From Corynebacterium lactis (GTDB lineage Bacteria; Actinomycetota; Actinomycetes; Mycobacteriales; Mycobacteriaceae): a stretch of DNA of 64,000 nucleotides. Every line of letters begins with the position of its first letter. Within the stretch, counting starts at the first letter, position 1. Made by a program: the position numbers and the translations under genes. The notes below the pieces were generated by a model, which was not told where the DNA came from, did no database searches, and was given only the letters and a program-made list of their open reading frames with translations. The stretch spans positions 186,001-250,000 of the forward strand of contig NZ_ULHE01000002.1 of the NCBI RefSeq assembly GCF_900519355.1, given 5' to 3'. Below are positions 28,800-36,926 of the stretch, piece by piece.

Positions 28800-29630
28800 A
28801 TGACAACATCCATCTCGGTTGAAGAACTTCGGGAATTGATTCGCGGCGGGAACCACATCGTCGTTATTGATGCGCGTTGGTCGCGTGAGAAGACTCCTTA
28901 CGCGTCTTACACCACGGCGCATATTCCGTTGGCAGTGTGCTGCGATCCGGCTATGGATCTCGCGGGGATTCCCAGTCGCGAGGATGGCCGAAATCCGCTG
29001 CCTGAAATCGATCGAGTCCGAGATGCAGTCCGGCGATGGGGGATTCAGTCCGACCATCTTGTCATTGTCTACGATGCGGGTGATGGCTTGTTCGCCTCTC
29101 GTGCGTGGTGGATCCTTCGCTGGGCGGGCCTGGAAAATGTGCGTGTTCTTGCAGGTGGTCTCGCCGCGTGGGAGCGCGAAGGAAACGAAACAGCATTTGG
29201 CCCCGGCAACCTGCCGCATCCAGGAGGTGCTGCGGTTGAATCGGGAAACATGCCCATCGTGGGTATTGAGGAAGTGAAGAACTGGCCCGAGCATGGCGTG
29301 CTAGTTGATGCCCGTGAGAGGCGTCGTTTTGAGGGGCGTACGGAACGCGTCGACCTTCAGGCGGGACATATTCCTGGCGCAGTCAACCTTGCTGCGCGAG
29401 ACCTCCAGAACGAGCGTGGCGAATTTCTCCCTGTCGAAGCTCTTCGCGAGAAGTTTGCTTCCGTTGGTATTACCCAGGGAGTCGATGTCGCGGTTTACTC
29501 GGGTTCGGGCCTTCACTCTTCTCTGTTTATTCAGGCGATGGAAGAGGCAGGACTGACCGGAGCATCGCTCTATGTCGGTGGCTGGTCTCAGTGGGCGGGA
29601 AACCCCAACCTGCCAATTGTTCGCCTGTAA
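28800..29630 (+). CDS. Tandem-rhodanese sulfurtransferase-like protein lacking the catalytic Cys
   Basis: Protein of 276 aa with two rhodanese domains, of the SseA/thiosulfate:cyanide sulfurtransferase type. N-terminal domain: VVIDARWS, GHIP-like TTAHIPLAVCCDP and VIVYDAGDGLFASRAWWILRWAGL. C-terminal domain: VLVDARERRRFEG, LQAGHIPGAVNL and the active-site loop YSGSGLHSS. In active enzymes this loop begins with Cys (CGSG-type), and here it is Ser. If the sequence is right, persulfide transfer by this domain is not possible. ATG 28800 (MTTSISVEELREL) is chosen over a longer frame from 28701, which overlaps the divergent SDR promoter. First gene of a probable run leading to pyrE. Confidence 0.85.
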   Translation: MTTSISVEELRELIRGGNHIVVIDARWSREKTPYASYTTAHIPLAVCCDPAMDLAGIPSREDGRNPLPEIDRVRDAVRRWGIQSDHLVIVYDAGDGLFASRAWWILRWAGLENVRVLAGGLAAWEREGNETAFGPGNLPHPGGAAVESGNMPIVGIEEVKNWPEHGVLVDARERRRFEGRTERVDLQAGHIPGAVNLAARDLQNERGEFLPVEALREKFASVGITQGVDVAVYSGSGLHSSLFIQAMEEAGLTGASLYVGGWSQWAGNPNLPIVRL

Positions 29631-29664
29631 AGGTTTTCGGGTTCTGGCCTAAGCTAGGAAGTTA

Positions 29665-31395
29665 ATGATTCCAATTATTTTCCTCCTCGCTGTGGCGCTA
29701 ATCGCCGTGGCTGTTGCATTGTTGCTCGTCGATCGTCGCCGTCGCGCTCAGAGCTTGCGGCCGGAGGCGCAGCCGGGCTACGTGGCTGGCGCCGAAGAGA
29801 CCGATGCGACCGGTACCACCGACGGCGCTAGCGACGTTATTGCCGATGGCGTTGGCGCTGGCACCCCGGTCGATGCTGCCGACTCCGTCGACTCGGCAGC
29901 TGCTTCTGGCGAGCCCGCAGAAGCGATTAGCCAAAACATCAAGGCGACTTCTTCCGATTCAGTCGGTGCTCGACCGAGTACGGACAACGATTTTGTGGAG
30001 GAACCGAATAATCCTTCGGGCGATGCGCATCTTGCTTCGGACACCCATGCTGACGGTGTCCAATATGCGGATGCCCATGATGAGTCGTCCGCGGAAAAAC
30101 GCAGGAACTCCGGGCAGGAACCCGCAAGCGGCGGTGAGTCCGCAACCGGCGGTGAGTCTCAACCCCGTGCACCGCAGTCGCAGTCCTCGCAGGCACAACC
30201 TAGCCAGCCAGCGTCTCGCAAACCGCTGAGTTCTCGGAAGATCCGCCAAATGCGTAAGGCGTGGGCGACGGCGCGCAACGCAACGTATTCGCGTATTGAC
30301 CGGGAGCTTCCCAGCTACTGGCAGCGCACACCTGACGGTGACGCGAAGGCTGTTGTCTCGGGGTTTGCGCACGGGCGGGAAATGCACCTCGCCGACATTG
30401 CAGGCGCTACTTTCCTCGCTTTACGACGGCCAGTTGCCAGCGATGAGGTATTCGAGCTGCGACGAAGTGGCGGAACGTCGTTACAGCATGTCGCTACGGA
30501 GGCCGGGCTGGTTGTAGCGGCTACGAATCCGGAGTTGATCCATCGAGTTTTTGACGATCGCGCGAATGCCATGTTGGCCGAATTGGATCCGGCCGTCGAG
30601 CGGGTTTGGTCGGAAAACGAATGGTCTGTTGCTCGTCTAGTGGCCAGTGCGGGTCCGGATGAGTGGAGTAGTGCGCTGGATTCTCTGGCCGCTTTTTCTG
30701 ACATTGCGCGTCGTCTTCCTCCGTCGGAGGGGGAAATGATCTCACCTGAAACCGAACAGTGGGATCCTACGAGGCCACAATTGGCGCTTGAGGCGATGAG
30801 TCCTGGGAACTCGAGCGCGTCTGCACGGGGCGGGCATCTTCAGGCGGTCCCTGACGGGAGAGATTCCAGCATTGGGTCCGCAGGCTTGGCTGGCGAATCC
30901 TCCGGCGTTGAGGAGCCACTCGACGTCGAGGAAGTCGTCGACATGAGCGATGCGTCGGAGGGGGCCGAGGTTGCTGGTTCCCGTTCAAGTGGTGGTCGAA
31001 AGACTGAGTTCCAAACCATCGACCAGTCATCTTGGCGTCCAGTTCGGGAAGCGCCCTTGAATTCCGAGGACCTGCCGACCCGTTCTACTGCTCGAAAGAT
31101 GGGATCCGGCGATGTGACGATTCCGGAGGACATGCGCTCTCGTGGCGAGGAGATCCCTGCTCTCGGGGAAGACCCGGAGCACAGTTTGTTGCGGGAGCGC
31201 GATGGTGGGATTGTTCGCTCGAATATTCGCCCATCCAGTATTTTTAAGGATTATGAGGATGTCTTATCCGATAAGTCCGAGTCCGGCAGCGATTTAGGAG
31301 AAGCTTCCACAACTGATCCCGAAGCCAATCTCGACACGACTAATTCCGCAACCCCTAATCCCGAAACAAGTACTCACTTCGAAAATCGAGATTAG
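29665..31395 (+). CDS. Conserved membrane-anchored hypothetical protein (Rv0383c-like position)
   Basis: Protein of 576 aa; AGGAAG precedes ATG 29665. One N-terminal transmembrane helix (IPIIFLLAVALIAVAVALLLV) is followed by a basic stop-transfer RRRR. A low-complexity acidic/Ala/Ser region runs to about residue 190. A folded central block follows (about 190-350: KIRQMRKAWATARNATYSRIDRELPSYWQR to SLAAFSDIARRLPP), then a long, probably disordered acidic tail. The central block is the only conserved-looking part. A secreted/membrane protein occupies the same place between clpB and pyrE in mycobacteria. Function unknown. Confidence 0.7.
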   Translation: MIPIIFLLAVALIAVAVALLLVDRRRRAQSLRPEAQPGYVAGAEETDATGTTDGASDVIADGVGAGTPVDAADSVDSAAASGEPAEAISQNIKATSSDSVGARPSTDNDFVEEPNNPSGDAHLASDTHADGVQYADAHDESSAEKRRNSGQEPASGGESATGGESQPRAPQSQSSQAQPSQPASRKPLSSRKIRQMRKAWATARNATYSRIDRELPSYWQRTPDGDAKAVVSGFAHGREMHLADIAGATFLALRRPVASDEVFELRRSGGTSLQHVATEAGLVVAATNPELIHRVFDDRANAMLAELDPAVERVWSENEWSVARLVASAGPDEWSSALDSLAAFSDIARRLPPSEGEMISPETEQWDPTRPQLALEAMSPGNSSASARGGHLQAVPDGRDSSIGSAGLAGESSGVEEPLDVEEVVDMSDASEGAEVAGSRSSGGRKTEFQTIDQSSWRPVREAPLNSEDLPTRSTARKMGSGDVTIPEDMRSRGEEIPALGEDPEHSLLRERDGGIVRSNIRPSSIFKDYEDVLSDKSESGSDLGEASTTDPEANLDTTNSATPNPETSTHFENRD

Positions 31396-31450
31396 CCAAT
31401 ACTGAACTAGACCAACCTAGATCAACCAAGACCAACCAAGACTCAACACT
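31391..31450. repeat. 10-bp imperfect tandem repeat upstream of pyrE
   Basis: Six consecutive decamers related to ACCAACCAAG (ATTAGCCAAT, ACTGAACTAG, ACCAACCTAG, ATCAACCAAG, ACCAACCAAG, ACTCAACACT) fill the gap between the stop codon of the preceding gene and the pyrE ribosome site. Confidence 0.75.
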
Positions 31451-31466
31451 AAGGAGTTTGACCCCG

Positions 31467-32024
31467 ATGAGCCCGATGAGCACCGTTGATACCGAGAAGC
31501 TGCAGCGCCTCGCAGAGTTGGTGAAGGAGCTGGCGGTTGTTCACGGTAAGGTGACCTTGTCCTCTGGCCGTGAGGCTGACTACTACGTCGATTTGCGCCG
31601 TGCGACTCTTCATCATGAGGCCTCTCGCCTGATTGGTGAGCTGCTACGCCAGCTCACCGATGATTGGGATTACGCTCACGTCGGCGGCTTGACGCTGGGT
31701 GCCGATCCGGTTGCTACCTCCATCATGCACGCTGAGGGCCGTCCGATTGACGCATTCGTTGTGCGCAAGGAAGCAAAGAAGCACGGTATGCAGCGAAGGA
31801 TCGAGGGCCCCGACATCGTCGGCAAGAAGGTTCTCGTTGTTGAGGATACGACGACTACTGGTAATTCCCCGTTGACCGCCGTCGCCGCGCTTCGTGAGGC
31901 CGGTGCTGAGGTCGTCGGTGTCGCTACTGTCGTCGATCGCGCGACGGGGGCAGGGGACGTCATTCGCGCCGAGGGGCTCGAGTACCGCTTCTTGCTCGGC
32001 CTGAATGATCTGGGGCTGGCTTAG
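31467..32024 (+). CDS. pyrE: Orotate phosphoribosyltransferase
   Basis: Pyrimidine biosynthesis enzyme of 185 aa converting orotate and PRPP to OMP. ATG 31467 lies 10 bases after AAGGAG; the TTG at 31458 is too close. GKVTLSSGREADYYVDLRRATLH is the orotate-binding start, FVVRKEAKKHG carries the flexible-loop Lys residues and VLVVEDTTTTGNSPLTAV is the PRPP-binding loop. The next gene starts 2 bases after its stop, so it is in an operon with yhhN-like and trmH-like genes. Confidence 0.96.
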   Translation: MSPMSTVDTEKLQRLAELVKELAVVHGKVTLSSGREADYYVDLRRATLHHEASRLIGELLRQLTDDWDYAHVGGLTLGADPVATSIMHAEGRPIDAFVVRKEAKKHGMQRRIEGPDIVGKKVLVVEDTTTTGNSPLTAVAALREAGAEVVGVATVVDRATGAGDVIRAEGLEYRFLLGLNDLGLA

Positions 32025-32025
32025 T

Positions 32026-32853
32026 ATGTCGCTGTCAGACGTGTTTGTCCGCCGAACGGTGGAGGGGCTTGGTGCGCTGGTGACTATCTCGCGGGATATT
32101 GTGGGCCCGTCGCGCTCCGCAAACTCCTCGGACTCCTCGGGTTTCGCGGGTCTTCGCTGCTCGCCGGAGCGCGTTGGCTATGTGGCGGCAAGCGCCGTGA
32201 ATGTGGTGTCCAGCGCATTTGGTTGGGAGACTTCTAGGCGCGCCTCCAAGACTGTGCTGATGCCGCTACTCGCGGCGAGCGTGTGGCGCCGTCGCAATGA
32301 GACCTCCCGCTTTACGACGACTGCCCTGCTCATCGGCCTTGCCGGTGGGTGGCTGGGCGATGTGCTGTTGATGCCGAATAAGCCGAACCTCAACAAGGGC
32401 TCGGCGGCGTTTGCGGTCAATCATGTCGCCTACCACGTGCTGCTGTGGAGGGCTGGCGCGCGTCTGGATGCTGTGCGTACGGCGATCCGATTTCCGTTGT
32501 GGGCCGGATCGATTCCTCTGGTTGCAGCACTGAAGCCCTCGATGCTCCCGGCTGCGGTCGGCTATGGTCCGTTGCTTGCCGCTACGTCGGCGCTGGCTGA
32601 TGACCCTGTCTTGGTTGCTTCGGCCCCCAGCCTTCGGACGGATGAGGAGTCCGGGCTTCCGGTGGCTGACCAGGCCTACGGCCTCGGCCATGGCGGAAAC
32701 CTGTTCCTGATTTCGGATGCGCTGCTGATGCTTCGGAAGATGGTGGATGAGCAGGGGATCGTCGGCAGGCTGCTCAACGCTGCGGTGATGGATACCTACA
32801 CGATGGCGCAGCTCTTCCTAGTCGAGGGGCTGTTGGCCGTTGACCGTTCCTGA
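32026..32853 (+). CDS. YhhN/TMEM86 family membrane protein (lysoplasmalogenase-like)
   Basis: Membrane protein of 275 aa, about eight helices. Family features: SKTVLMPLLAASV near residue 80, GGWLGDVLLM, NHVAYHVLLWRAGARL and, near the C terminus, LGHGGNLFLISDALLML. Bacterial YhhN proteins have been linked to lysoplasmalogen hydrolysis, but the substrate in corynebacteria is unproven. It begins 2 bases after pyrE and overlaps the next gene. It contains a GCTTTACGACG copy at 32309. Confidence 0.75.
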   Translation: MSLSDVFVRRTVEGLGALVTISRDIVGPSRSANSSDSSGFAGLRCSPERVGYVAASAVNVVSSAFGWETSRRASKTVLMPLLAASVWRRRNETSRFTTTALLIGLAGGWLGDVLLMPNKPNLNKGSAAFAVNHVAYHVLLWRAGARLDAVRTAIRFPLWAGSIPLVAALKPSMLPAAVGYGPLLAATSALADDPVLVASAPSLRTDEESGLPVADQAYGLGHGGNLFLISDALLMLRKMVDEQGIVGRLLNAAVMDTYTMAQLFLVEGLLAVDRS

Positions 32854-33511
32854 TGCAGGCCGCGGGCCGACCGAGTGGTTCGAGGCGCGCGTCGGTGTCG
32901 GCCCGTGGGAGCAAGAGCACCCAGGGGTGCCGCGCCCGTCGGGGCCCGAGTTCGACCCGAAGCTTCTCGACGAGGGCGATCGCCGCAACGTGGTTGATGC
33001 GTACCGGTACTGGTCGATGGAGGCTATCGTCGCAGACTTGGATCAGCGGCGCCATCCGTTGCATGTCGCAATCGAAAATTTCGAAAACGACTCGAATATC
33101 GGCACCGTCGTGCGCACCGCGAATGCTTTCCTCGCGGAGACTGTTCACATTGTGGGGCGCAAGCGGTGGAATCGCAGAGGTGCGATGGTCACCGATCGCT
33201 ACCAGCACCTGATGCATCACGCGTCGGTCGGTGAGGTTGTCGACTGGGCGAGGGCGCATGATCTGGCGGTTGTGGCAGTCGATAACGTTCCGGGTTCTGT
33301 CCCAATCGAGACCGCAGAATTGCCCTACCGGTGTCTGCTTTTGTTTGGGCAAGAGGGGCCGGGTGTGACCGAGGAGGCCCGTCGCGCAGCTGATATGACC
33401 GTGTCTATTGCCCAGTTTGGTTCGACTCGGTCCATTAATGCTGGAGTAGCTGCTGGTATCGCTATGCATGCTTGGGTGCGAAGGTATGCAGATATTGGTT
33501 CTGCCTGGTAG
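32840..33511 (+). CDS. TrmH/SpoU family RNA 2'-O-methyltransferase
   Basis: SPOUT-class methyltransferase of 223 aa. The first usable start is TTG 32840 overlapping the previous gene by 14 bases; no ATG/GTG with a good site is available without losing conserved sequence. Motif 1 is NFENDSNIGTVVRTANAF, motif 2 LLLFGQEGPGVTEEA and motif 3 SINAGVAAGIAMHAW, which form the deep trefoil knot that binds S-adenosylmethionine. The target may be tRNA or rRNA ribose; which nucleotide is not inferable. It is a conserved neighbour of pyrE in corynebacteria and mycobacteria. Confidence 0.9.
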   Translation: MTVPDAGRGPTEWFEARVGVGPWEQEHPGVPRPSGPEFDPKLLDEGDRRNVVDAYRYWSMEAIVADLDQRRHPLHVAIENFENDSNIGTVVRTANAFLAETVHIVGRKRWNRRGAMVTDRYQHLMHHASVGEVVDWARAHDLAVVAVDNVPGSVPIETAELPYRCLLLFGQEGPGVTEEARRAADMTVSIAQFGSTRSINAGVAAGIAMHAWVRRYADIGSAW

Positions 33512-33605
33512 TTTCTGGTAGAGCTAAGGTGTTCTAAAGGCCGATTTTTAAGCTGGTTAAAGGCTATTTCAAGGGCTGTTTTAGAGGCTGTTTTAAGGAG
33601 AGCCA

Positions 33606-34847
33606 GTGGTCGTTAAGATGTCGCGTCCGGAGGCCGAGACGTGGGCATATCGAGCGGACGTGGCGGAGCAGGCGATCCGCAATCGTCACGCGGCCAAGCT
33701 ATGGGGAATTCCGGGCACCAATTTGGCGACGCCATCGTGGCCTGCGCCCCTAAAGCACAAGTTTTTTTTGACGTGGCACTACTGGTGGCAGGCTCATTAC
33801 CTCGACTGTTTGGTGGACGCGGCCCTGCGCGTGCCTTCAAAGGAGAAGAACCGCGCAATTCGGCATACGGTTCGGGGAATTCGGCTTCGCAACCTGTCGC
33901 GGTTGACCTCTAACAAGTATTTCGATGACCGCGCGTGGATGGCGCTAGCTCTCGGGCGCGCGGATAGCGTCATTGGTAGCCGTAGGCCTCGAAAGACGAC
34001 GAAGCGCCTGGTTTCCTGTTTGGCGGATGGTACTGAGTCTTCGGTGGGTGTCCTTCCGTGGCGCGAGAACGATGTGTTCTTCAACGTTCCCTCTAACGGC
34101 CCCGCAGCCATCGCTTTGGCGCGCCATGGCCGTGTAGAGGAAGCGGCCGCGTTGGTCGAGTGGGTTTATGACAATCTCCTGTCCGATTCCGGTTTGCTTT
34201 ACGACGGTGTGCGGATGTCCATGACCGGAGCAATTGTGCAGAAGGGGATGTTTACCTACAACCAGGGCGTGATGATTGGCGCGTGCCTGGAAATTGGGCT
34301 CGCTCTGCGCGGACGTGGGGAGCGGGACCGTGCGACGAAGTACTTCACCCGTGTCCAAAACCTGATTCATGCGGTCGCGAAGGATATGGCGACGTCTGAG
34401 CACGTTATTGCAGGCGCCGGTGGCGGTGACGGAGGGCTTTTCAATGGCATTCTGGCCCGTTACCTTGCGGATGCTGCCGTCCGACTTCCCGCTGATGATC
34501 GGATGAGTCGGGCTGCGGCGAGGATTGCCCGTCGTCTTGTGCTTATGTCCGGCGAGAAGTGCTGGTACCACAGGCTGGAAGTTGATGGGCTCCCGCTGTT
34601 CCCAGCCGACTGGGCAGACAATGCCAAGTTCCCCCAGGGTGGCGGTTCGGTGGGGCTGTCCATTGCTGGCGCGGTGCGAGAGTCGGCGATCAAGGAGCGC
34701 GATTTGTCGGTGCAGCTCTCTGGATGGATGCTGATGGAGGCCTGCGCGATGATCGCGGATCACATGGCGAAGAATGGGCAGCAGGGTTCGTCTCGCCCGA
34801 GCGGTGATGTCGGCGGTGGCGGTTTTCCTCGTCCAGTCTGTGAGTAG
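33606..34847 (+). CDS. Glycoside hydrolase family 76 protein (alpha-1,6-mannanase-like)
   Basis: Predicted (alpha/alpha)6-barrel protein of 413 aa; GTG 33606 has AAGGAG 5 bases upstream. The paired-Asp motif of GH76 appears as FDDRAWMALALGRAD, with TWHYWWQAHYLDCL before it and FTYNQGVMIGACLEIGLAL after it. No signal peptide is present, so the protein appears cytoplasmic, like the related mycobacterial gene near fba. A role on mannose-containing glycans or lipoglycans is plausible but unproven. It contains a GCTTTACGACG copy at 34196. Short repeats (GGCTGTTTTA twice) lie just upstream. Confidence 0.8.
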   Translation: MVVKMSRPEAETWAYRADVAEQAIRNRHAAKLWGIPGTNLATPSWPAPLKHKFFLTWHYWWQAHYLDCLVDAALRVPSKEKNRAIRHTVRGIRLRNLSRLTSNKYFDDRAWMALALGRADSVIGSRRPRKTTKRLVSCLADGTESSVGVLPWRENDVFFNVPSNGPAAIALARHGRVEEAAALVEWVYDNLLSDSGLLYDGVRMSMTGAIVQKGMFTYNQGVMIGACLEIGLALRGRGERDRATKYFTRVQNLIHAVAKDMATSEHVIAGAGGGDGGLFNGILARYLADAAVRLPADDRMSRAAARIARRLVLMSGEKCWYHRLEVDGLPLFPADWADNAKFPQGGGSVGLSIAGAVRESAIKERDLSVQLSGWMLMEACAMIADHMAKNGQQGSSRPSGDVGGGGFPRPVCE

Positions 34848-34887
34848 TGGCGAAGAGAGCGCCAAAGGAGTTCTCAGATTGTGAGCG

Positions 34888-34964
34888 TTCGCTGGCACAG
34901 CCCTCCCCGGTGCACGCTTCGCTGGCACAGTTGCCTCCCCGGTGCACGCGTTCGCTGGCACAAT
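34888..34964. repeat. Imperfect 30-33-bp tandem repeat upstream of the DUF3151 gene
   Basis: Two full units and one partial unit of TTCGCTGGCACAG..CTCCCCGGTGCACGC at 34888-34917, 34918-34950 and 34951-34964. The last partial unit runs into the candidate start region, so the repeats probably duplicate promoter or leader sequence. Confidence 0.85.
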
Positions 34965-34971
34965 GGTGGCC

Positions 34972-35382
34972 ATGAAACTCAATGACATGATGGCGCCTCC
35001 GCCCGTACACCTTCCGGTCTTCGAAGAAGCAGAGGCTGCTCGTGCGGATGGCGCGTCGGCTGAGGACGTTGTTCGAGCTTGCCCGCGGGATTCTGCTGCA
35101 TGGGCGGATTTGGCCGAGCAGGCTCTCGCGGAGGGCGAAGAAATTCGTGCGTATGCGTTCGCGCGTACTGGCTACCATCGAGGCCTGGATCTACTGCGCG
35201 GAAACGGGTGGAAAGGGTTCGGAGCTATTCCGTGGTCGCACGAAGGTAACAGGGGAGTTTTGCGTGCCTTTGCAGCGCTCGCGAAGGCTGCACGTGCAAT
35301 CGGCGAGGATGATGAGTTTGACCGAATGATGGCCTTGCTGCGAGATAGCGACGAGTCCGCAATCGGTGCTCTTGGACTGTGA
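34972..35382 (+). CDS. DUF3151 family protein
   Basis: Cytoplasmic protein of 136 aa matching the conserved actinobacterial DUF3151 family (tetratricopeptide-like helices, GYHRGLDLLRGNGWKGFGAIPWSHEGNRGVLRAFAAL). The start is uncertain between ATG 34963 and ATG 34972; I use the latter, giving MKLNDMMAPPPVHLPVFEE. Neither has a clear ribosome site, which suggests a near-leaderless message from the repeated region upstream. Function unknown. In C. glutamicum and mycobacteria it lies close to a class II fba gene, which is absent at this position here. Confidence 0.8.
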   Translation: MKLNDMMAPPPVHLPVFEEAEAARADGASAEDVVRACPRDSAAWADLAEQALAEGEEIRAYAFARTGYHRGLDLLRGNGWKGFGAIPWSHEGNRGVLRAFAALAKAARAIGEDDEFDRMMALLRDSDESAIGALGL

Positions 35383-36800
35383 CCGGGGGCGAGCCCTTTC
35401 GTCGCGAAGTAGGCGAGGGGAAAGACAGCGAAGAGGCCGGACGCGTAGGGCGCACCGGGAATCTGCAAGATAACCCCAGGCCAGAGTTCTTGGATTTCCG
35501 GCAGGCCTATCTGCACCCGGCGTCGCGCGCCGCGAATGCGCTTCGCCGTCGCATGCGGCCAAGAACTCGGTTTTTGCACGCTGTCAGCAGGGTGCGCTCT
35601 CGTTGGATGCTGATTGTGCAGGCCACGCTGGCTGCGGGCGTTGCCTATTGGTTTGCTCTGAGCGTGCTCGGGCACCCGAATCCCTTCTTCGCCCCGATGG
35701 CCGCGTTTATCAGCTTGAACGTCATGACGGCCGGCCCTCGCATTAAGCATTCGATGGAGCTGGTGCTGGGGGCGTCGCTGGGCGTCGGCGTCGGGGATGT
35801 CATCATTTCGGTGCTTGGCCCGGGCACATGGCAACTCACCGTCGGCGTTTTCGTGGCGATGATTATTGGCGTTTTCGTCGGGCGAGGGCCTCTCGTGGTC
35901 AACCAGGCTGCGTCGTCAGCGGTGCTGATTGCGACGATCATTCCGCCCGGTACTGCGGGCACCTACCATCGCATGATTGATGCCCTGGTCGGTGGCGTTA
36001 TTGGCATCATCGTTCTCATCGTTCTGCCACGCAGTCCGTTGTCGGGCGCGCGTCGCAAGGTCGCGGAGGTCCTCGATATGGGGGCCGATGCGTTGTATGA
36101 CGTCGGCGTCGGCATGCGGGAGAACGATACGGATCGTATCCGTACTGCGCTGAGTGTGGTGCGTTCCATGCAGGCGCAGGTGTCGTTGATGGACAATACG
36201 GTGTCAGACGCTGCGGAGCAGGTAAGAATCTCGCCCCTGCTGTGGAGGTCGCGCGAGCAGATTCAGTCCCTGTCGAGGGTTGTGCATCCGGTGGATAACG
36301 CGATGCGAAACATTCGTGTGTTGGCGCGCCGGGCGATTACGGCGCGGGAGGATCACATTGTGTTTTCGCCCGCGCTGTGCGATCTGGTCGTGGGCGTTTC
36401 GGAAGGGGCCCGCATGGTTGGTCGGCTGCTGGATAATGAGGCCGCTTCACGCAAGATTCCGACGTGGGGCGAGTTGCCCTTCGAGCCCGCGCTCCCTCGC
36501 TCGCCGGAGGCCTCTTCCGGGGCGGAGTCGATCGCACCGTCGTCGCCGGTGGACCTCGATTTTTCGCTTTCCGACGCCTCCATTGAGGACATCGTCCGCT
36601 ACCTGCGACGACTATCCGCCAAGATGCACCCGCGCGTAGTGGACGGAGCGACGCTGTCGGAGCAGGTCGTCTTCGCCCAGTGCCGTTCGTTGATGGTGGA
36701 TTTGTTGCAGGTCTGTGGTCTGTCTCGGCTGTCAGCTGTGGCGACCTTGCCGCCGACGACGCCGAACCCGGCGATGCCTCCCGAGGTCTGGGACGAGTAG
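35379..36800 (+). CDS. FUSC/aromatic acid exporter family membrane protein
   Basis: Protein of 473 aa whose GTG start overlaps the preceding stop (GTGA). A basic cytoplasmic N terminus is followed by about six helices (residues 70-215: ATLAAGVAYWFALSVLG, FFAPMAAFISLNVM, MELVLGASLGVGVGDVIISVLG and so on). A long cytoplasmic helical domain rich in Arg/Glu then follows. This is the layout of YhfK/FUSC-type exporters of aromatic acids or similar solutes. The cargo is unknown. Coupling to DUF3151 is notable but unexplained. Confidence 0.78.
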   Translation: MTGGEPFRREVGEGKDSEEAGRVGRTGNLQDNPRPEFLDFRQAYLHPASRAANALRRRMRPRTRFLHAVSRVRSRWMLIVQATLAAGVAYWFALSVLGHPNPFFAPMAAFISLNVMTAGPRIKHSMELVLGASLGVGVGDVIISVLGPGTWQLTVGVFVAMIIGVFVGRGPLVVNQAASSAVLIATIIPPGTAGTYHRMIDALVGGVIGIIVLIVLPRSPLSGARRKVAEVLDMGADALYDVGVGMRENDTDRIRTALSVVRSMQAQVSLMDNTVSDAAEQVRISPLLWRSREQIQSLSRVVHPVDNAMRNIRVLARRAITAREDHIVFSPALCDLVVGVSEGARMVGRLLDNEAASRKIPTWGELPFEPALPRSPEASSGAESIAPSSPVDLDFSLSDASIEDIVRYLRRLSAKMHPRVVDGATLSEQVVFAQCRSLMVDLLQVCGLSRLSAVATLPPTTPNPAMPPEVWDE

Positions 36801-36844
36801 CGGGTTTCGCGTGGGCGCGGGGGTGGCATCGGGGTAGTCAAAGT

Positions 36845-36900
36845 TGTTGACATGTGGACTAAATTCCCGCGTTTTGTTGTATTGTTTATATGTCAACAAA
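36845..36900. promoter_or_regulatory. Operator-like inverted repeat upstream of the NmrA-like gene
   Basis: TTGTTGACAT (36845-36854) and ATGTCAACAA (36891-36900) are a perfect 10-bp inverted repeat 36 bases apart in an AT-rich region. The left arm contains a TTGACA -35 hexamer. Candidate binding sites for a redox or MarR/HxlR-type regulator; none is encoded adjacent. Confidence 0.55.
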
Positions 36901-36926
36901 AGACGTTGGGAAGGAACTTTCACACC

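Noticed and set aside
32962..32972. GCTTCTCGACG as a further member of the 11-mer family
   Set aside because: It fits GCTTNNCGACG, but a single such match is about what chance gives for nine specified bases in 64 kb on two strands.
33540..33600. Possible attenuator or small peptide gene in the T-rich repeats before the GH76 gene
   Set aside because: Short repeats of GGCTGTTTTA are visible, but there is no convincing stem, start codon with ribosome site, or terminator.
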